Part shown: piece after piece, positions 39,503 to 49,329 of the stretch | How positions within the stretch are numbered: the stretch's first letter is position 1 | Layout: each line of letters opens with the position of its first letter | Assembly (NCBI GenBank): GCA_029553165.1 | Contig: JAKPCT010000193.1 | Span: forward strand, 1 to 64,000 | DNA: 64,000 bases | Source: Bacillota bacterium | Lineage (GTDB): Bacteria; Bacillota; UBA4882; UBA8346 | Direction of reading: 5' to 3' | The notes under the pieces: model-generated | What the model was told of the DNA's origin: nothing | The model's input: only the letters and a program-made list of their open reading frames with translations | Database searches by the model: none | Translations under genes and position numbers: made by a program

Positions 39503-40858
39503 ATGAAACGCTTGATTATCATTTTAAGCTGTTTGTTTTTAGTATTTTCCGGTCTTATTGTCTATAAAGTCAAAGTTAACCTTGATCAGAAAGCGGCTTT
39601 GACAAGTCAGTCTGGTCAACAAGGTCAAGGTGGACGTGGCGGCCGGGGACGAGCTGATAGAGGAGCTGTTGTCAGAGTTCAGGCGGCTAAACGGGAAAGC
39701 ATTGTTGAGACTTTACGGGTAGTCGGAGAGATAACGCCAGATGTGGAAATACAGATTCAACCCCGAATCAACGGGCGGTTAATCTCGTTGTTGGTTGAGG
39801 AAGGACAAGAGGTTAAAGCCGGTCAGCTGGTTGCCGTTATGGATGATGAGAATATTCGTCTCCAAATCCAACAGAGTGAAGCGAATATAGCAACTTATCA
39901 GGCTAATCTGCGTCAGGCAGAATTAAATCTTGCCAAGGCCAAAACAGAGCAAGAACGTTACTTAGAATTGTTAGAAAAAAAGTATATTCCGCAACGGGAC
40001 TATGATAATGTGGAGAGTGCTTACTTATCGGCAAATACTGCCGTAGAAGTTTTAAAAGCTCAATTAAGCGGGGCACAGAAGAATCATCAATTATTAAAGT
40101 TACAGCTAGAACAGACCAAGATCGTTAGCCCGGCTACCGGGTATGTACTGAAGAAGCATGTATCGGTCGGTATGAATCTGACAACCGGTACGACTATTTT
40201 TACAATCGCTGCTTTAAATAATGTTAAAATCAAGTTTTCGGTTGATCAGAGAGAGGCTGCAAAGATCAAGAAAGATACGGAAGTTCGGTTTTTAACCGAT
40301 GCTTATCCGGGAGAGGTTTTTGCAGGAAAGATAAAGGAGATTGCTCCAATTTTTGATTCGCAAACACGGGCGTTAACCTTTTCGGTGTTAATTTCTAACC
40401 CTAATTTGAAATTAGTCCCGGGAATGTTTGGTACGGCCGAGGTTGTAGTTGGAGAAAATGTTGATTCAATTGTTGTACCCCAGGATGCTTTAGTCCAACA
40501 AGAGGGCAAACAGGGTGTCTTTATTGTCACTCCCGAGCAAACTGCCAAGTTTACCCCTGTTACTACCGGAATTACGGCAGAAGGCCGGATGGAAATCCTT
40601 AATGGTTTAGATGAAGGAGATTCGGTAGTTGTTGTCGGCCAAAACGTCCTGAAGGATGGCCAGTCAGTTCAGATTTTGGAAGGTCGCCCAACCAAAGCCG
40701 GTAATTTTCAACCAGGTCAAAACAGCGGGAGCAAGACTAAACCAGAATTCAACAATAAAAAGAACGAACGGTCGGAAAAAGGACCTGACTTTAACAGAGA
40801 ACGGAGGCAGGGTTCCGAAGGTGAGCGTTCTGCCCGTAAGGGGGGTAGCGCTCAATGA
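39503..40858 (+). CDS. RND efflux membrane fusion protein (HlyD/AcrA family)
   Basis: Periplasmic adaptor of an efflux pump. The 451-residue product has an N-terminal membrane anchor (residues 1-22), a Gly/Arg-rich spacer, the lipoyl half-motif INGRLISLLVEEGQEVKAGQ, a coiled-coil hairpin (IQQSEANIATYQANLRQAELNLAKA), the second lipoyl half VSPATGYVLKKHVSVGMNL, and the beta-barrel domain. The last 60 residues are a charged, Asn/Lys/Arg-rich tail of unusual length. It overlaps the pump gene by 4 bases (ATGA), so translation is coupled. The partner is the RND-TolC fusion that follows. Confidence 0.93.
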   Translation: MKRLIIILSCLFLVFSGLIVYKVKVNLDQKAALTSQSGQQGQGGRGGRGRADRGAVVRVQAAKRESIVETLRVVGEITPDVEIQIQPRINGRLISLLVEEGQEVKAGQLVAVMDDENIRLQIQQSEANIATYQANLRQAELNLAKAKTEQERYLELLEKKYIPQRDYDNVESAYLSANTAVEVLKAQLSGAQKNHQLLKLQLEQTKIVSPATGYVLKKHVSVGMNLTTGTTIFTIAALNNVKIKFSVDQREAAKIKKDTEVRFLTDAYPGEVFAGKIKEIAPIFDSQTRALTFSVLISNPNLKLVPGMFGTAEVVVGENVDSIVVPQDALVQQEGKQGVFIVTPEQTAKFTPVTTGITAEGRMEILNGLDEGDSVVVVGQNVLKDGQSVQILEGRPTKAGNFQPGQNSGSKTKPEFNNKKNERSEKGPDFNRERRQGSEGERSARKGGSAQ

Positions 40859-43800
40859 GAATAACAGCCTTTTGTATCCGGCGTCCGGTTACGACCACAA
40901 TGCTTTTTTTAGGGATGATCTTATTAGGGGTAATGAGTTATTATCGCTTACCGATCGATCTCTATCCGCAGATCACTTTTCCGGCAATCAGTGTTTCAAC
41001 TTCGTATTCGGGCGCCGGCCCGGAAGAGATTGAACAACTGATCACCATCCCGGTTGAGCAGGCGTTATCTTCGATTAATAAAGTAACAACGATCACGTCA
41101 GTTTCGCAGGAAGGCAGTTCGCGGGTTACAGTTAACTTTAACTGGGGGACTGATCTGGATGAGGTTACCGATGATATTCGGGCAACTTTAGATCGGTTAA
41201 GCCGGCGACTTCCTGATGACGCCGGGGCACCAAGCTTATTTAAGTATGATCCTTCGGCAATGCCCTTGATGACAATCGGCTTGTCAGGAAAAGTAGCGGA
41301 AACCGTCTTGCGTAGTTTTGCCGATGATGAGCTCAGTTTTCGACTGCAGCGCGTTGACGGAGTTGCCGGAGTTGATGTACGGGGAGGCCGCAGCCGTCAA
41401 ATCAGGGTAGCCCTTCGGCAAGACCGTCTCCAAGCGTTGGGGTTAACGATTGATCAGGTTATCAGTTCGATTCGGAGTTCCAATGTTACCCAGCCTGCCG
41501 GAAATATAACCTCAGGTACAATGGATTTTCTCTTAAGGACCAAAGGAGAGATTAAGGAGGTTGCACAACTCCACAAAATTGTTGTTGCGCAGCGAGACGG
41601 GGTTCCCATTTTCTTAAAGGATATTGCTGATATTCTGGATGATGCCGAAACAGTGCGTTCTTTGGTTCGGATTGATGGAAATCCTGGAATAGTATTGTCA
41701 GTTCAAAAAAAATCGGGATCGAATACCGTTGCTGTTGCTGATGCGGTCTATAAAGCATTGGATAATATTAAACGTCAGTATCCGGAGTATAACATCCGGA
41801 TTCTCAATGATAATTCGACCTTTATCCGGCAATCTGTGTCCGGAGTGGTTAATTCGCTTATTTCCGGAGGTATTTTAGCAGCGCTAATTTTACTGCTCTT
41901 CCTGCATAATATCAGAGCAACGGTGATTACCTGTATTTCAATGCCGATTGCGATCTTAGCTACATTTATCTTAGCTTATTTTGGGAATATGACTTTAAAC
42001 ACGATTTCCTTAGGGGGATTAGCACTAGGGGTCGGGATGCTGGTTGATAACTCGATTGTTGTTTTGGACAATATTTTTCATAAATTTAACCAGGAAGGCC
42101 TAACCCAATCCGAAGCGGTGCTTCAAGGGACTGAAGAGATGGGTTCGGCGATTATTGCATCTACCTTGACGACAATTTGTGTTTTTTTTCCGTTGGTTTT
42201 TTTATCAGGACGAACCGGAATCATCTTTAAAGAACTATCATATATGGTGACATTTTCACTACTTTGTTCGTTAGGGGTTGCGATCACTTTAATTCCAATG
42301 TTATGTGCTAAATTCCTTAAACCCCGTGATTTTAGTGAAGAAGTACATGGCATTGTCAAGAAATTGCTTGAGGTCCAACAGCGATGGGATGAAACTTATC
42401 GCCGGATCTTAACTGCTGCTTTGAAGCATAAGACGGCAGTAATTCTTGGCTGTGTTGGTCTATTTGGATTAATATTATTACTGTGGCCGTTATTAGGAAC
42501 GACGTTAGTCCAGCAAGCTGATGAGGGTGTGATCTCTATCCGGATTGATCTACCGATCGGTACCAAGCTGGAGGAGACTGACCGGATAACTTTAAATATG
42601 GAACAAATAATCCGGGATACCATTCCTGAATTGGATAACATGGAAGTTTCAGTAGGAAGTGGCTGGGGTGGTTCCAATGTTAATCGTGCTACGATCACTG
42701 TAAGATTAACCGAACGTAAAAACCGGCAACGGACAACAGCACAAGTAATTGCTGATTTACAACAACGGTTAAAATTTCCTGGAGCCAGAATCAGAATTTA
42801 TGCTCCCAGTAATATGCGGATGCTCTATGGTGGTTCACAATTCCCGATTGCGATCGATGTCCGGGGGCATGATCCGGAACTCAGCCGCGAGGTTGCCAAT
42901 TTGGTTGTTGCTAAGATCAGTGATATCCCTGGGATTTCCAATGCCAGTATTTCACGTGAGGAGGAACGTCCGGAATTGGTGATCGAAGTCGATCGGGAAC
43001 GGGCTGCTGATTTGGGAATTACCGCTGCCAAGATTGGTGATACCATTCAGGCAGGGATTGAGGGAAAAGTAGCTACAATTATCAGAAGAAGCGGTCAGGA
43101 GATTCAAGTAAAAGTCAATTTACAAGATTCTGATAAGCAGTCGGTCCAAGACCTGGGAAGAATCATGATTGCCGGTAACGGCGGAATTGTGGTACCCCTT
43201 TCCAGTATTGCAACGATTAGAAACTCCAGTGGTCCGGTAGCGATTGAACGTAAGGACCGGGAGCGAAATATCACCGTAACTGCGAGTTTAGACCAACGGG
43301 ATCTATCAAGTGCGATGCAGGATATTCAATCAGAGTTGGGTCAGTTAAAACTGCCCCAAGGGGTCAATCTGGTCTATGCCGGGGATTATGAAGAACAACA
43401 AAAAAGTGCGAAAGAGTTATTCGTCACGATCTTGTTATCATTGGCGTTGGTTTACATGGTGATGGCCTCGCAATTTGAATCGATTCTGGACCCTTTATTA
43501 ATTATGATTTCGGTTCCGTTTGCGCTTGGAGGTGTAATTTTAATGTTATTCTTAACCGATACCGCGATTGACAATCAGGTATATATTGGCTTGATTATCT
43601 TAGGTGGCGTGGTGGTTAACAATGCGATTGTAATGATCAGTTATTTCCGGCTGTTAATGGAGCGAGGAATTGATCTCAAGACAGCAGTTATTGACGGTGC
43701 TGCCAGTCGTTTGCGGCCAATATTTATGACCACTGCGACGACCGTTTTAGGGCTGGTGCCATTAGCGCTGGGAATCGGAGAGGGATCAGAGTTACAAGCG

Positions 43801-45303
43801 CCAATGGCCCGGACAGTTATTGGAGGATTATCATTCTCAACCATTTTGGTCTTAATTATCATTCCGCTCTCTTTCTATGCTTTAGAAGAATTTCTTGTTA
43901 AATTTCGGCAGCGGTTTGTCAAAAAGACGGTTAATATCAGTGTGATTATCTTTCTTCTAGTAGGATTAACGTTATTAATTACTGGTAATCCTGCTCAAGC
44001 TGAAACTCCTGAACAATTATCGATCAAAGAAGCTGTCACCTTGGCCCTTGAAAACAGTGAAGACGGGCGGATCATTCTCCAAAAACAAGCCAGTGCCGAA
44101 TCCAGTTACCGGGAGACCATGGGAAGTAAAGGGTTTCAGCTTTATTCACAACTGGAAACAACCAGTGATGATGATAAGCACTCCAGTACAATCAGTTTAA
44201 ATGCGGAGAAAAAAGTTCCCGTAGCAAACTTGTTGGGAATTCAGTCATTATCGGACCAAGTTGCTGCTTATAATCTAAGACGGGATTTATTAGCTCTGGA
44301 TATTGAGAAACAAAATTTGATTTATCAAGTGATCAAGGCTTACCAGGACGTATTATTAGCCAAACGCGATCTGGATATTGCTACTCAGTCGTTTCAGAGA
44401 GCCGAGCGATTTTATGACGAGGTCCTGACGCGTTCCAAATTAGGGTTGACCAGTATTACCGATGAGATGGGCGCGGCAACCCAGGTTGCCAATGCCAAAA
44501 CCAGCTTGGCGCGGAGCCGTCATAAATATAATTTGGCTAAATTGAAGTTTTGCCAATGGCTAAACATCGATCCGGCTAAGGAGTTGGAGTTGGTCGAACC
44601 AAAAACCCAGTTTGGAAATGATGAGTATCAAAATTTATTAAATGAAGCTTTAGCGAAACGGATTGAGTTAGAAAAGGCGCAAGTGGAGAAAGAAAGTGCC
44701 GCAACGCTTTTAAAGTTGGCGAAACGCTCCGAACAGCTTGGAATAACTTTGAGTTGGGATTTTGAGCGGGAACATGCTGTTGCGGGTCTCAGTTTATCGA
44801 ATTTAGGCCGTGACAATTCAGTTGGCGAATGGCAGATTGGTACCAATGCCAAATTGATGTTGAGTGACCCGGAAGATTCGAAGCGTGATGACTATTCGGA
44901 CTGGGGAAAAGTGAAATTGGTGTTCCATTGGACCTTTTTTGATGGCAATGTCCGTAAAGAGCGAATCAAGCAAGCGCAGTTACTGGTTGCCCAACGGGAT
45001 GAAGCTGTAAAAAAGACAGAAAAAACCGTTCAATATAGTGTTGAAGAAGCTTACGGCAATATTATGAATCAGGCTGATAATTTACAAAGCAGTGAATTAC
45101 AGCTGAAATACAATCAGTTATTATTGGAGTCCACTGAGGCCAAGCTGCGCAGTGGACTGGCTTCGGTAAAAGATGTTTTAGACGCCCAAACTTCATTGGC
45201 AAATGCTGAAGCCGAGTATGAAAAGAGTAAGACTTCTTACTACCTGGCGTGGATCGAGTTATTGTTGGCTACGGGTAATTTGAAGCTGGAGAATCTGGAA
45301 TGA
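40855..45303 (+). CDS. RND efflux pump fused in frame to a TolC-like outer-membrane factor
   Basis: A 1482-residue reading frame. Residues 1-1022 or so are a full HAE1-type RND pump: start RITAFCIRRPVTTTML, TM4 LALGVGMLVDNSIVVLDNI (proton-relay Asp398), porter and docking domains, second-half TM region GLIILGGVVVNNAIVMISY. Residues 1025-1049 form a hydrophobic stretch ending NPAQA, which reads like a signal peptide with a cleavage site after Ala1049. Residues 1050-1482 are a TolC-type factor: two repeats of long helices (EAVTLALENSEDGRI; RSKLGLTSITDEMG; RSGLASVKDVLDAQTSLANA). These parts are normally separate genes. The 4-base overlap with the adaptor makes a two-gene tripartite pump. No stop, and no clear internal ribosome site, is seen at the joint. 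Confidence 0.9.
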   Translation: MRITAFCIRRPVTTTMLFLGMILLGVMSYYRLPIDLYPQITFPAISVSTSYSGAGPEEIEQLITIPVEQALSSINKVTTITSVSQEGSSRVTVNFNWGTDLDEVTDDIRATLDRLSRRLPDDAGAPSLFKYDPSAMPLMTIGLSGKVAETVLRSFADDELSFRLQRVDGVAGVDVRGGRSRQIRVALRQDRLQALGLTIDQVISSIRSSNVTQPAGNITSGTMDFLLRTKGEIKEVAQLHKIVVAQRDGVPIFLKDIADILDDAETVRSLVRIDGNPGIVLSVQKKSGSNTVAVADAVYKALDNIKRQYPEYNIRILNDNSTFIRQSVSGVVNSLISGGILAALILLLFLHNIRATVITCISMPIAILATFILAYFGNMTLNTISLGGLALGVGMLVDNSIVVLDNIFHKFNQEGLTQSEAVLQGTEEMGSAIIASTLTTICVFFPLVFLSGRTGIIFKELSYMVTFSLLCSLGVAITLIPMLCAKFLKPRDFSEEVHGIVKKLLEVQQRWDETYRRILTAALKHKTAVILGCVGLFGLILLLWPLLGTTLVQQADEGVISIRIDLPIGTKLEETDRITLNMEQIIRDTIPELDNMEVSVGSGWGGSNVNRATITVRLTERKNRQRTTAQVIADLQQRLKFPGARIRIYAPSNMRMLYGGSQFPIAIDVRGHDPELSREVANLVVAKISDIPGISNASISREEERPELVIEVDRERAADLGITAAKIGDTIQAGIEGKVATIIRRSGQEIQVKVNLQDSDKQSVQDLGRIMIAGNGGIVVPLSSIATIRNSSGPVAIERKDRERNITVTASLDQRDLSSAMQDIQSELGQLKLPQGVNLVYAGDYEEQQKSAKELFVTILLSLALVYMVMASQFESILDPLLIMISVPFALGGVILMLFLTDTAIDNQVYIGLIILGGVVVNNAIVMISYFRLLMERGIDLKTAVIDGAASRLRPIFMTTATTVLGLVPLALGIGEGSELQAPMARTVIGGLSFSTILVLIIIPLSFYALEEFLVKFRQRFVKKTVNISVIIFLLVGLTLLITGNPAQAETPEQLSIKEAVTLALENSEDGRIILQKQASAESSYRETMGSKGFQLYSQLETTSDDDKHSSTISLNAEKKVPVANLLGIQSLSDQVAAYNLRRDLLALDIEKQNLIYQVIKAYQDVLLAKRDLDIATQSFQRAERFYDEVLTRSKLGLTSITDEMGAATQVANAKTSLARSRHKYNLAKLKFCQWLNIDPAKELELVEPKTQFGNDEYQNLLNEALAKRIELEKAQVEKESAATLLKLAKRSEQLGITLSWDFEREHAVAGLSLSNLGRDNSVGEWQIGTNAKLMLSDPEDSKRDDYSDWGKVKLVFHWTFFDGNVRKERIKQAQLLVAQRDEAVKKTEKTVQYSVEEAYGNIMNQADNLQSSELQLKYNQLLLESTEAKLRSGLASVKDVLDAQTSLANAEAEYEKSKTSYYLAWIELLLATGNLKLENLE

Positions 45304-45381
45304 GACCTATGGATTATTGTTAAATATTAATTTTTGTATGATAATAATAGTAAGGGAATCATTTTAGGCAGGGATGTTCAA

Positions 45382-45876
45382 ATGATTAACTTTAATAGTC
45401 GAATTAGTTTTGGCCCAAATCAAGCTCATTACCCACAAAATAATGCTGCAACGAATACCATGGCTCAAATCAATCAAGACACTAATTTTGGTGCGGGCTT
45501 GATCAAAAACAATGCAGTATCAACCAAGCTGTCGGAACAATTGCAGGTGAAAGAGTGTCCAACATGTAAAAACCGGCAATACCAGGATGACTCGGATGAT
45601 CCTGGTGTGTCGATGCAGACACCGACGCGGTTGGATCCAAGTAATGCAGCGGCTATGGTTACATCTCACGAACAGGAGCATGTGGTCCGGGAGCAAGCAA
45701 AGGCTGCTGAAGAAGGCCGTAAAGTAGTTATGCAGAATGTAATAATCCATACAGATGTTTGCCCCGACTGTGGCAGAGTGTATGTATCAGGAGGAGAAAC
45801 GACTACAGTTACCAAGCCCAAGGATAACAACTCTGATCTAACAGGTATTGGTAAGTTATTAGATATGTTGGTATGA
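45382..45876 (+). CDS. Small HEXXH protein with paired CxxC motifs, putative metalloprotease-like
   Basis: The 164-residue product has a Gln/Asn-rich N-terminus, a CPTC pair (Cys59, Cys62), an HEQEH motif (residues 96-100, the HEXXH zinc-protease pattern) in a helix followed by VVREQAKAAEEGR, and a CPDC pair (Cys127, Cys130). The two CxxC pairs could hold a zinc ion. The HEXXH segment resembles that of SprA-related proteins, but there is no further support. A purely structural role is possible. The ATG at 45382 follows a GGCAGGGA site; an upstream start at 45334 lacks one. It stands alone downstream of the efflux operon and ends at a strong terminator. Confidence 0.6.
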   Translation: MINFNSRISFGPNQAHYPQNNAATNTMAQINQDTNFGAGLIKNNAVSTKLSEQLQVKECPTCKNRQYQDDSDDPGVSMQTPTRLDPSNAAAMVTSHEQEHVVREQAKAAEEGRKVVMQNVIIHTDVCPDCGRVYVSGGETTTVTKPKDNNSDLTGIGKLLDMLV

Positions 45877-45894
45877 TGATTTAATATTAGCAAA

Positions 45895-45930
45895 AAACCT
45901 TCGCTATATAGTGGGCGAAGGTTTCTATTT
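45895..45930. terminator. Bidirectional terminator
   Basis: AAACCTTCGC (45895-45904) pairs with GCGAAGGTTT (45915-45924) across a 10-base loop; A-tract on the left and CTATTTT on the right. It serves the HEXXH gene and the convergent lipoprotein gene. Confidence 0.85.
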
Positions 45931-45941
45931 TGATTATCAAT

Positions 45942-48302
45942 TTATTTCTTTCCTTTGAGATAATTACTCAAATCAGCGCATTCTTGAAGTACTTCCTGAT
46001 AGTATCTGGTATCGGAGTATTGCTCAGCCAATAGTTGATAGTAGTATTCTTTCCCTTTGCCTTCCGGGGTAAATGCTTCCTGCCTTGAAAATTCGGTTTG
46101 GGAGGCGGCGGCCAGGAAACAGCAGCGCGCTGCTAACTCCTTGTTAGTGCTGACTTTCATTGCCTTATCATAGAAGTACCAGGCATTTTTACGATTAGCC
46201 CATTCAGAATAATAGTGGTTAAAATTAGTACTTGAGAATGTTTCAAGATAGAACGGGTATCGGGGATTATCATCCGAAAAATCAAATGAAGGATAATAAT
46301 CGAGATTTACCATGTAATAACTCCATTGGCCTGAATGAAAGTAAGCATTGGCAATTTGGTAATAATAGAGATCTGCTTTATCAGGGTGCTTTTCAGCCGT
46401 TGCTAACAGTTGATTGATCTTTTTTACGAATTCGTACTTTGAGATTGCCGGGAATTCGTTTTGACCTTTTGGATAACGATATAAACCGGTTTTAGGATTG
46501 TAATAGTTGGTTTCAAAACTGGTATTGATTAAGTTTTGATTAATTTCATTCCAATAAGAAGGCGGTATTTTAGCCAGAAATTTTAAAGCTTCAGAGTAAT
46601 TGCCTTCATTGAGGTATTTACTGCCTCTAATATAATACAAGTCATCAATATTATTAATCAAATTACTGGTCAGGAAACGATCAAACACTGTCTTTTCGGG
46701 ATTAGTAATGTAGTTACTGATTCGTTCTAAAGATTGATGATCGCAGTGGTTGATCAAAAATGAAGTGGCTAAATTACCATAACCGGTTTGGTCAATGCAG
46801 CAGAATCCTTTGGCTAACTGTCCGGCCCTGAAGTATTTTTGCGCCATCAGGATTAGGTAGGAACGGTAAATGATTGTATTATTATATTGCTCTGGGTAGT
46901 TTCTAAATTGTCGAAGTGTCGGAGCTATTGCTGTCTCAAGCCCTTCACTGATTCGGTCTGTTTTAGCTAACTCGATCAGACCCCGGAAAGCATTTAACCA
47001 TGGGGTGAAGGTATCATCAGTTTTAATATGTTCAACCTGGTCAAAATGTATTTTAGCAGTTTCATATTCTTTGAGCAAGATTGATAAATAACCGGCTGCC
47101 ATCTGCCATAAGGCTGGCCGGCGAATGCGACTCTGATCGACGTTGATCACAAATTCTCGTAAGTCTCTGATGTAATTGAGCGATTCTTCACTTGGAGTTA
47201 GTTGTGAAAAGAAGAAATCAGAAGTGAGTAAGGCTTTTTCTAACTTGTTGATATAATAGACCAGCATAAACTCTAACCGTGATGATTTAGGTTCCAGTAA
47301 ATAGACTTGGGTCAATGGTTCCAGATTGAGGCGTCCTTCATCTTTTAAAAACCACATTAACCACAGGGTAGCTTTTCGGTGATTGTTGCCGGCTTTTGCG
47401 AGCGTTTCCTGCCATACTTTTGGAGTAGGAAGATAGAATTCGATCATTGCTTCGTTCATTAAGAGAGGCGCCTGATCAAAAACCAATGAAGTATAAACTA
47501 AAAAGTCGCTTTCTTTTCTTAATTTCTTGAAAGCACCGGCTTTATGGCGCAGGGCATGAAAACGGTAGGCACTCTCGTGTTTGAGCGTGGCAACCAGTGA
47601 GTCATAATAGCGGATGCAATCGGCGGATTTATTGGCATAATTGGCCAGTCTGACGATCTGGTATCCATAGCGCAGCTTTAAGAAAGGATTAGTGGTCCTT
47701 TGATAGTTGGCTAAACCTTCATCGATCAGTACTTGCATTTTTTGTGGATCACGAATCTTCTTCATTTCCTCTTCAAAATCCCAGAACCAACCAGCAAAGT
47801 AGGCAAACGGTTCGCATTTTTTGGCAAAGATCAAGTATTCCAAAGTATCCAGTTGCGAAATGTTGGTTAAGTAATTTAAAAAAGAGTTTGGTGACTTTGG
47901 AATGGGTTGATTACTTATAACACGTTGTTTGATTGCTTCTAATTGTTTTAGTTCGGTTTTATAGATCACTTCTTCAATGGCTTTGGTTTCAATTTTAACA
48001 TTAATATACTGTTGCCACTCACGGAGATTAGCAGTCTTGAATGGTTCAGGATCGTAGTCAGCCTGATTGTTATCACCGTCTGATCTCTTATGGGCTTCCC
48101 AATGCGTTTGGAAGAGATATTGTTTTAAAAAAGGATCACTGCCAAACTGCGAAGGGAAAAAAGAGATGTCCGATGGTACCAGTTCATTAGTAGCAACTGA
48201 TTCGTATGATGGAACAGCGCAACCTTGAATGAGCGGTGTCCAACAACTTGTGACAAAGCAAAGACTAATTAATAGAATTAAAAATGGTTTGTAATTTTTC
48301 AT
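45942..48302 (-). CDS. Large lipoprotein with helical repeat body, unknown function
   Basis: I do not recognise a function. The 786-residue product has a signal peptide and a possible lipobox ending at Cys20 (LCFVTSC). The rest is predicted helical, with many Trp/Tyr-rich paired helices and TPR-like spacing (for example FLAKIPPSYWNEI, YLNEGNYSEALKFL), suggesting a solenoid facing the periplasm or cell surface. AGGAGGT precedes the ATG. Its 5' end overlaps the 3' end of the upstream lipoprotein gene by 38 bases, so the two are one transcript. The long body and Asn/Tyr-rich composition are unlike the neighbours and may reflect gene transfer. Confidence 0.75.
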   Translation of the reverse strand: MKNYKPFLILLISLCFVTSCWTPLIQGCAVPSYESVATNELVPSDISFFPSQFGSDPFLKQYLFQTHWEAHKRSDGDNNQADYDPEPFKTANLREWQQYINVKIETKAIEEVIYKTELKQLEAIKQRVISNQPIPKSPNSFLNYLTNISQLDTLEYLIFAKKCEPFAYFAGWFWDFEEEMKKIRDPQKMQVLIDEGLANYQRTTNPFLKLRYGYQIVRLANYANKSADCIRYYDSLVATLKHESAYRFHALRHKAGAFKKLRKESDFLVYTSLVFDQAPLLMNEAMIEFYLPTPKVWQETLAKAGNNHRKATLWLMWFLKDEGRLNLEPLTQVYLLEPKSSRLEFMLVYYINKLEKALLTSDFFFSQLTPSEESLNYIRDLREFVINVDQSRIRRPALWQMAAGYLSILLKEYETAKIHFDQVEHIKTDDTFTPWLNAFRGLIELAKTDRISEGLETAIAPTLRQFRNYPEQYNNTIIYRSYLILMAQKYFRAGQLAKGFCCIDQTGYGNLATSFLINHCDHQSLERISNYITNPEKTVFDRFLTSNLINNIDDLYYIRGSKYLNEGNYSEALKFLAKIPPSYWNEINQNLINTSFETNYYNPKTGLYRYPKGQNEFPAISKYEFVKKINQLLATAEKHPDKADLYYYQIANAYFHSGQWSYYMVNLDYYPSFDFSDDNPRYPFYLETFSSTNFNHYYSEWANRKNAWYFYDKAMKVSTNKELAARCCFLAAASQTEFSRQEAFTPEGKGKEYYYQLLAEQYSDTRYYQEVLQECADLSNYLKGKK

Positions 48303-49329
48303 ACGAAAACCTCCTAATCAATTCTGAATCAAAGTGATAAATAATTACGTTGGTTGCAGGATGTTTATTGTTAAGATTTTTTTTGATAAACTTCGCGGTT
48401 TTGAGCACTTCTTTGTAGTCGCTTTCATCAATCCGGATCCGGTCATTTTTGTAAATGTAGGATTGATTTAAGTAGGTATTTTTTACTGCGATAAAAGTGT
48501 TGTCATTAATCCGTTTGAAGTTCGGGTTGTTTACTAAACTATTAATGGTTACATTGTTAATCAGACCGGTATAGCGCTCACTTTGAAAGACCGCACCCCA
48601 TGAGTAGATTGGAAGCGCGACATCAAGTTGTAACGGGTATTGTTTCAAAACGCGATTGAGATAGGTAACTGCAGTATCATAGGTTAAGATCGAGTTTTTA
48701 ATTCCGGCTTGTCCGGGATGCCCAAGGTTATAACACATCAAAACCCCTTTGGTGACCGGTGGGATTCCTGTTTGTTTGGGATATTTGATTTGGTGCAAGC
48801 GGATGGTCGCTGAAAGCTCAATTGTGGTTAATTGTTCTTCAGCGCTCCAATTATCTAATTCATTGCGAATCCTTTTTAATAAGGTAAAATATTTCTCGTG
48901 ATTATTTTTTGTCCAATCACAGTCCAGTTGAATTTCGGGAAATGGAGGAAGCTGATTGTTCATCTGGATCTGCCGGACTTTCTTCACAATATTTTGGGCC
49001 AGCGCGGTTAATTGTCCGCTCGGACAGTTGTTAATTGTCTCATTGGTAATATAGATGGTTGGTATCAAAACAATATCGTTCGGGACCGGAGTCTGAAAGC
49101 TGATTGCCGGAGTGGGAAGCGGAGCATTGTATGTTGGATCCCATTTAACATCAAAAAATCTGATGTAAAGTCGCTTGATTTGCAGCTTTTGTAAGGTGCT
49201 TAAATCCTCGTTTTGCAGGTTGAAATTCGACTTCCAATAATAAAAACTCTTGGTGGTCTGTTTGACAGGACTACAGGAAGCAACCAACAAAATTAATATA
49301 ATCAGTGGAATTAATTTCAAGTTCCGCAA
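48265..49329 (-). CDS. Lipoprotein of unknown function, partner of the large lipoprotein
   Basis: I do not recognise a function. The 354-residue product has a hydrophobic signal sequence and lipobox (LLVASC), then a segment KSFYYWKSNFNL and KRLYIRFFDVKWDPTYNAP, followed by an alpha/beta region with ELDNWSAEEQLTTIELSATIR and a late YKEVLKTAKFIKKNLNNK. Related-looking proteins occur, from memory, mainly in Bacteroidota; I could not test this. GGAGGT lies directly before an ATG at 49335, too close to use, so the TTG at 49329 (7 bases after) is chosen. It overlaps the downstream gene. A decayed fragment of a relative lies at 52930-53030. Confidence 0.7.
   Translation of the reverse strand: MRNLKLIPLIILILLVASCSPVKQTTKSFYYWKSNFNLQNEDLSTLQKLQIKRLYIRFFDVKWDPTYNAPLPTPAISFQTPVPNDIVLIPTIYITNETINNCPSGQLTALAQNIVKKVRQIQMNNQLPPFPEIQLDCDWTKNNHEKYFTLLKRIRNELDNWSAEEQLTTIELSATIRLHQIKYPKQTGIPPVTKGVLMCYNLGHPGQAGIKNSILTYDTAVTYLNRVLKQYPLQLDVALPIYSWGAVFQSERYTGLINNVTINSLVNNPNFKRINDNTFIAVKNTYLNQSYIYKNDRIRIDESDYKEVLKTAKFIKKNLNNKHPATNVIIYHFDSELIRRFSYEKLQTIFNSIN

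Noticed and set aside
43900-44060. Separate tolC gene starting inside the RND frame
   Set aside because: The only candidate start near the joint is a GTG without a ribosome site, and the signal-like part would lack a basic N-region.
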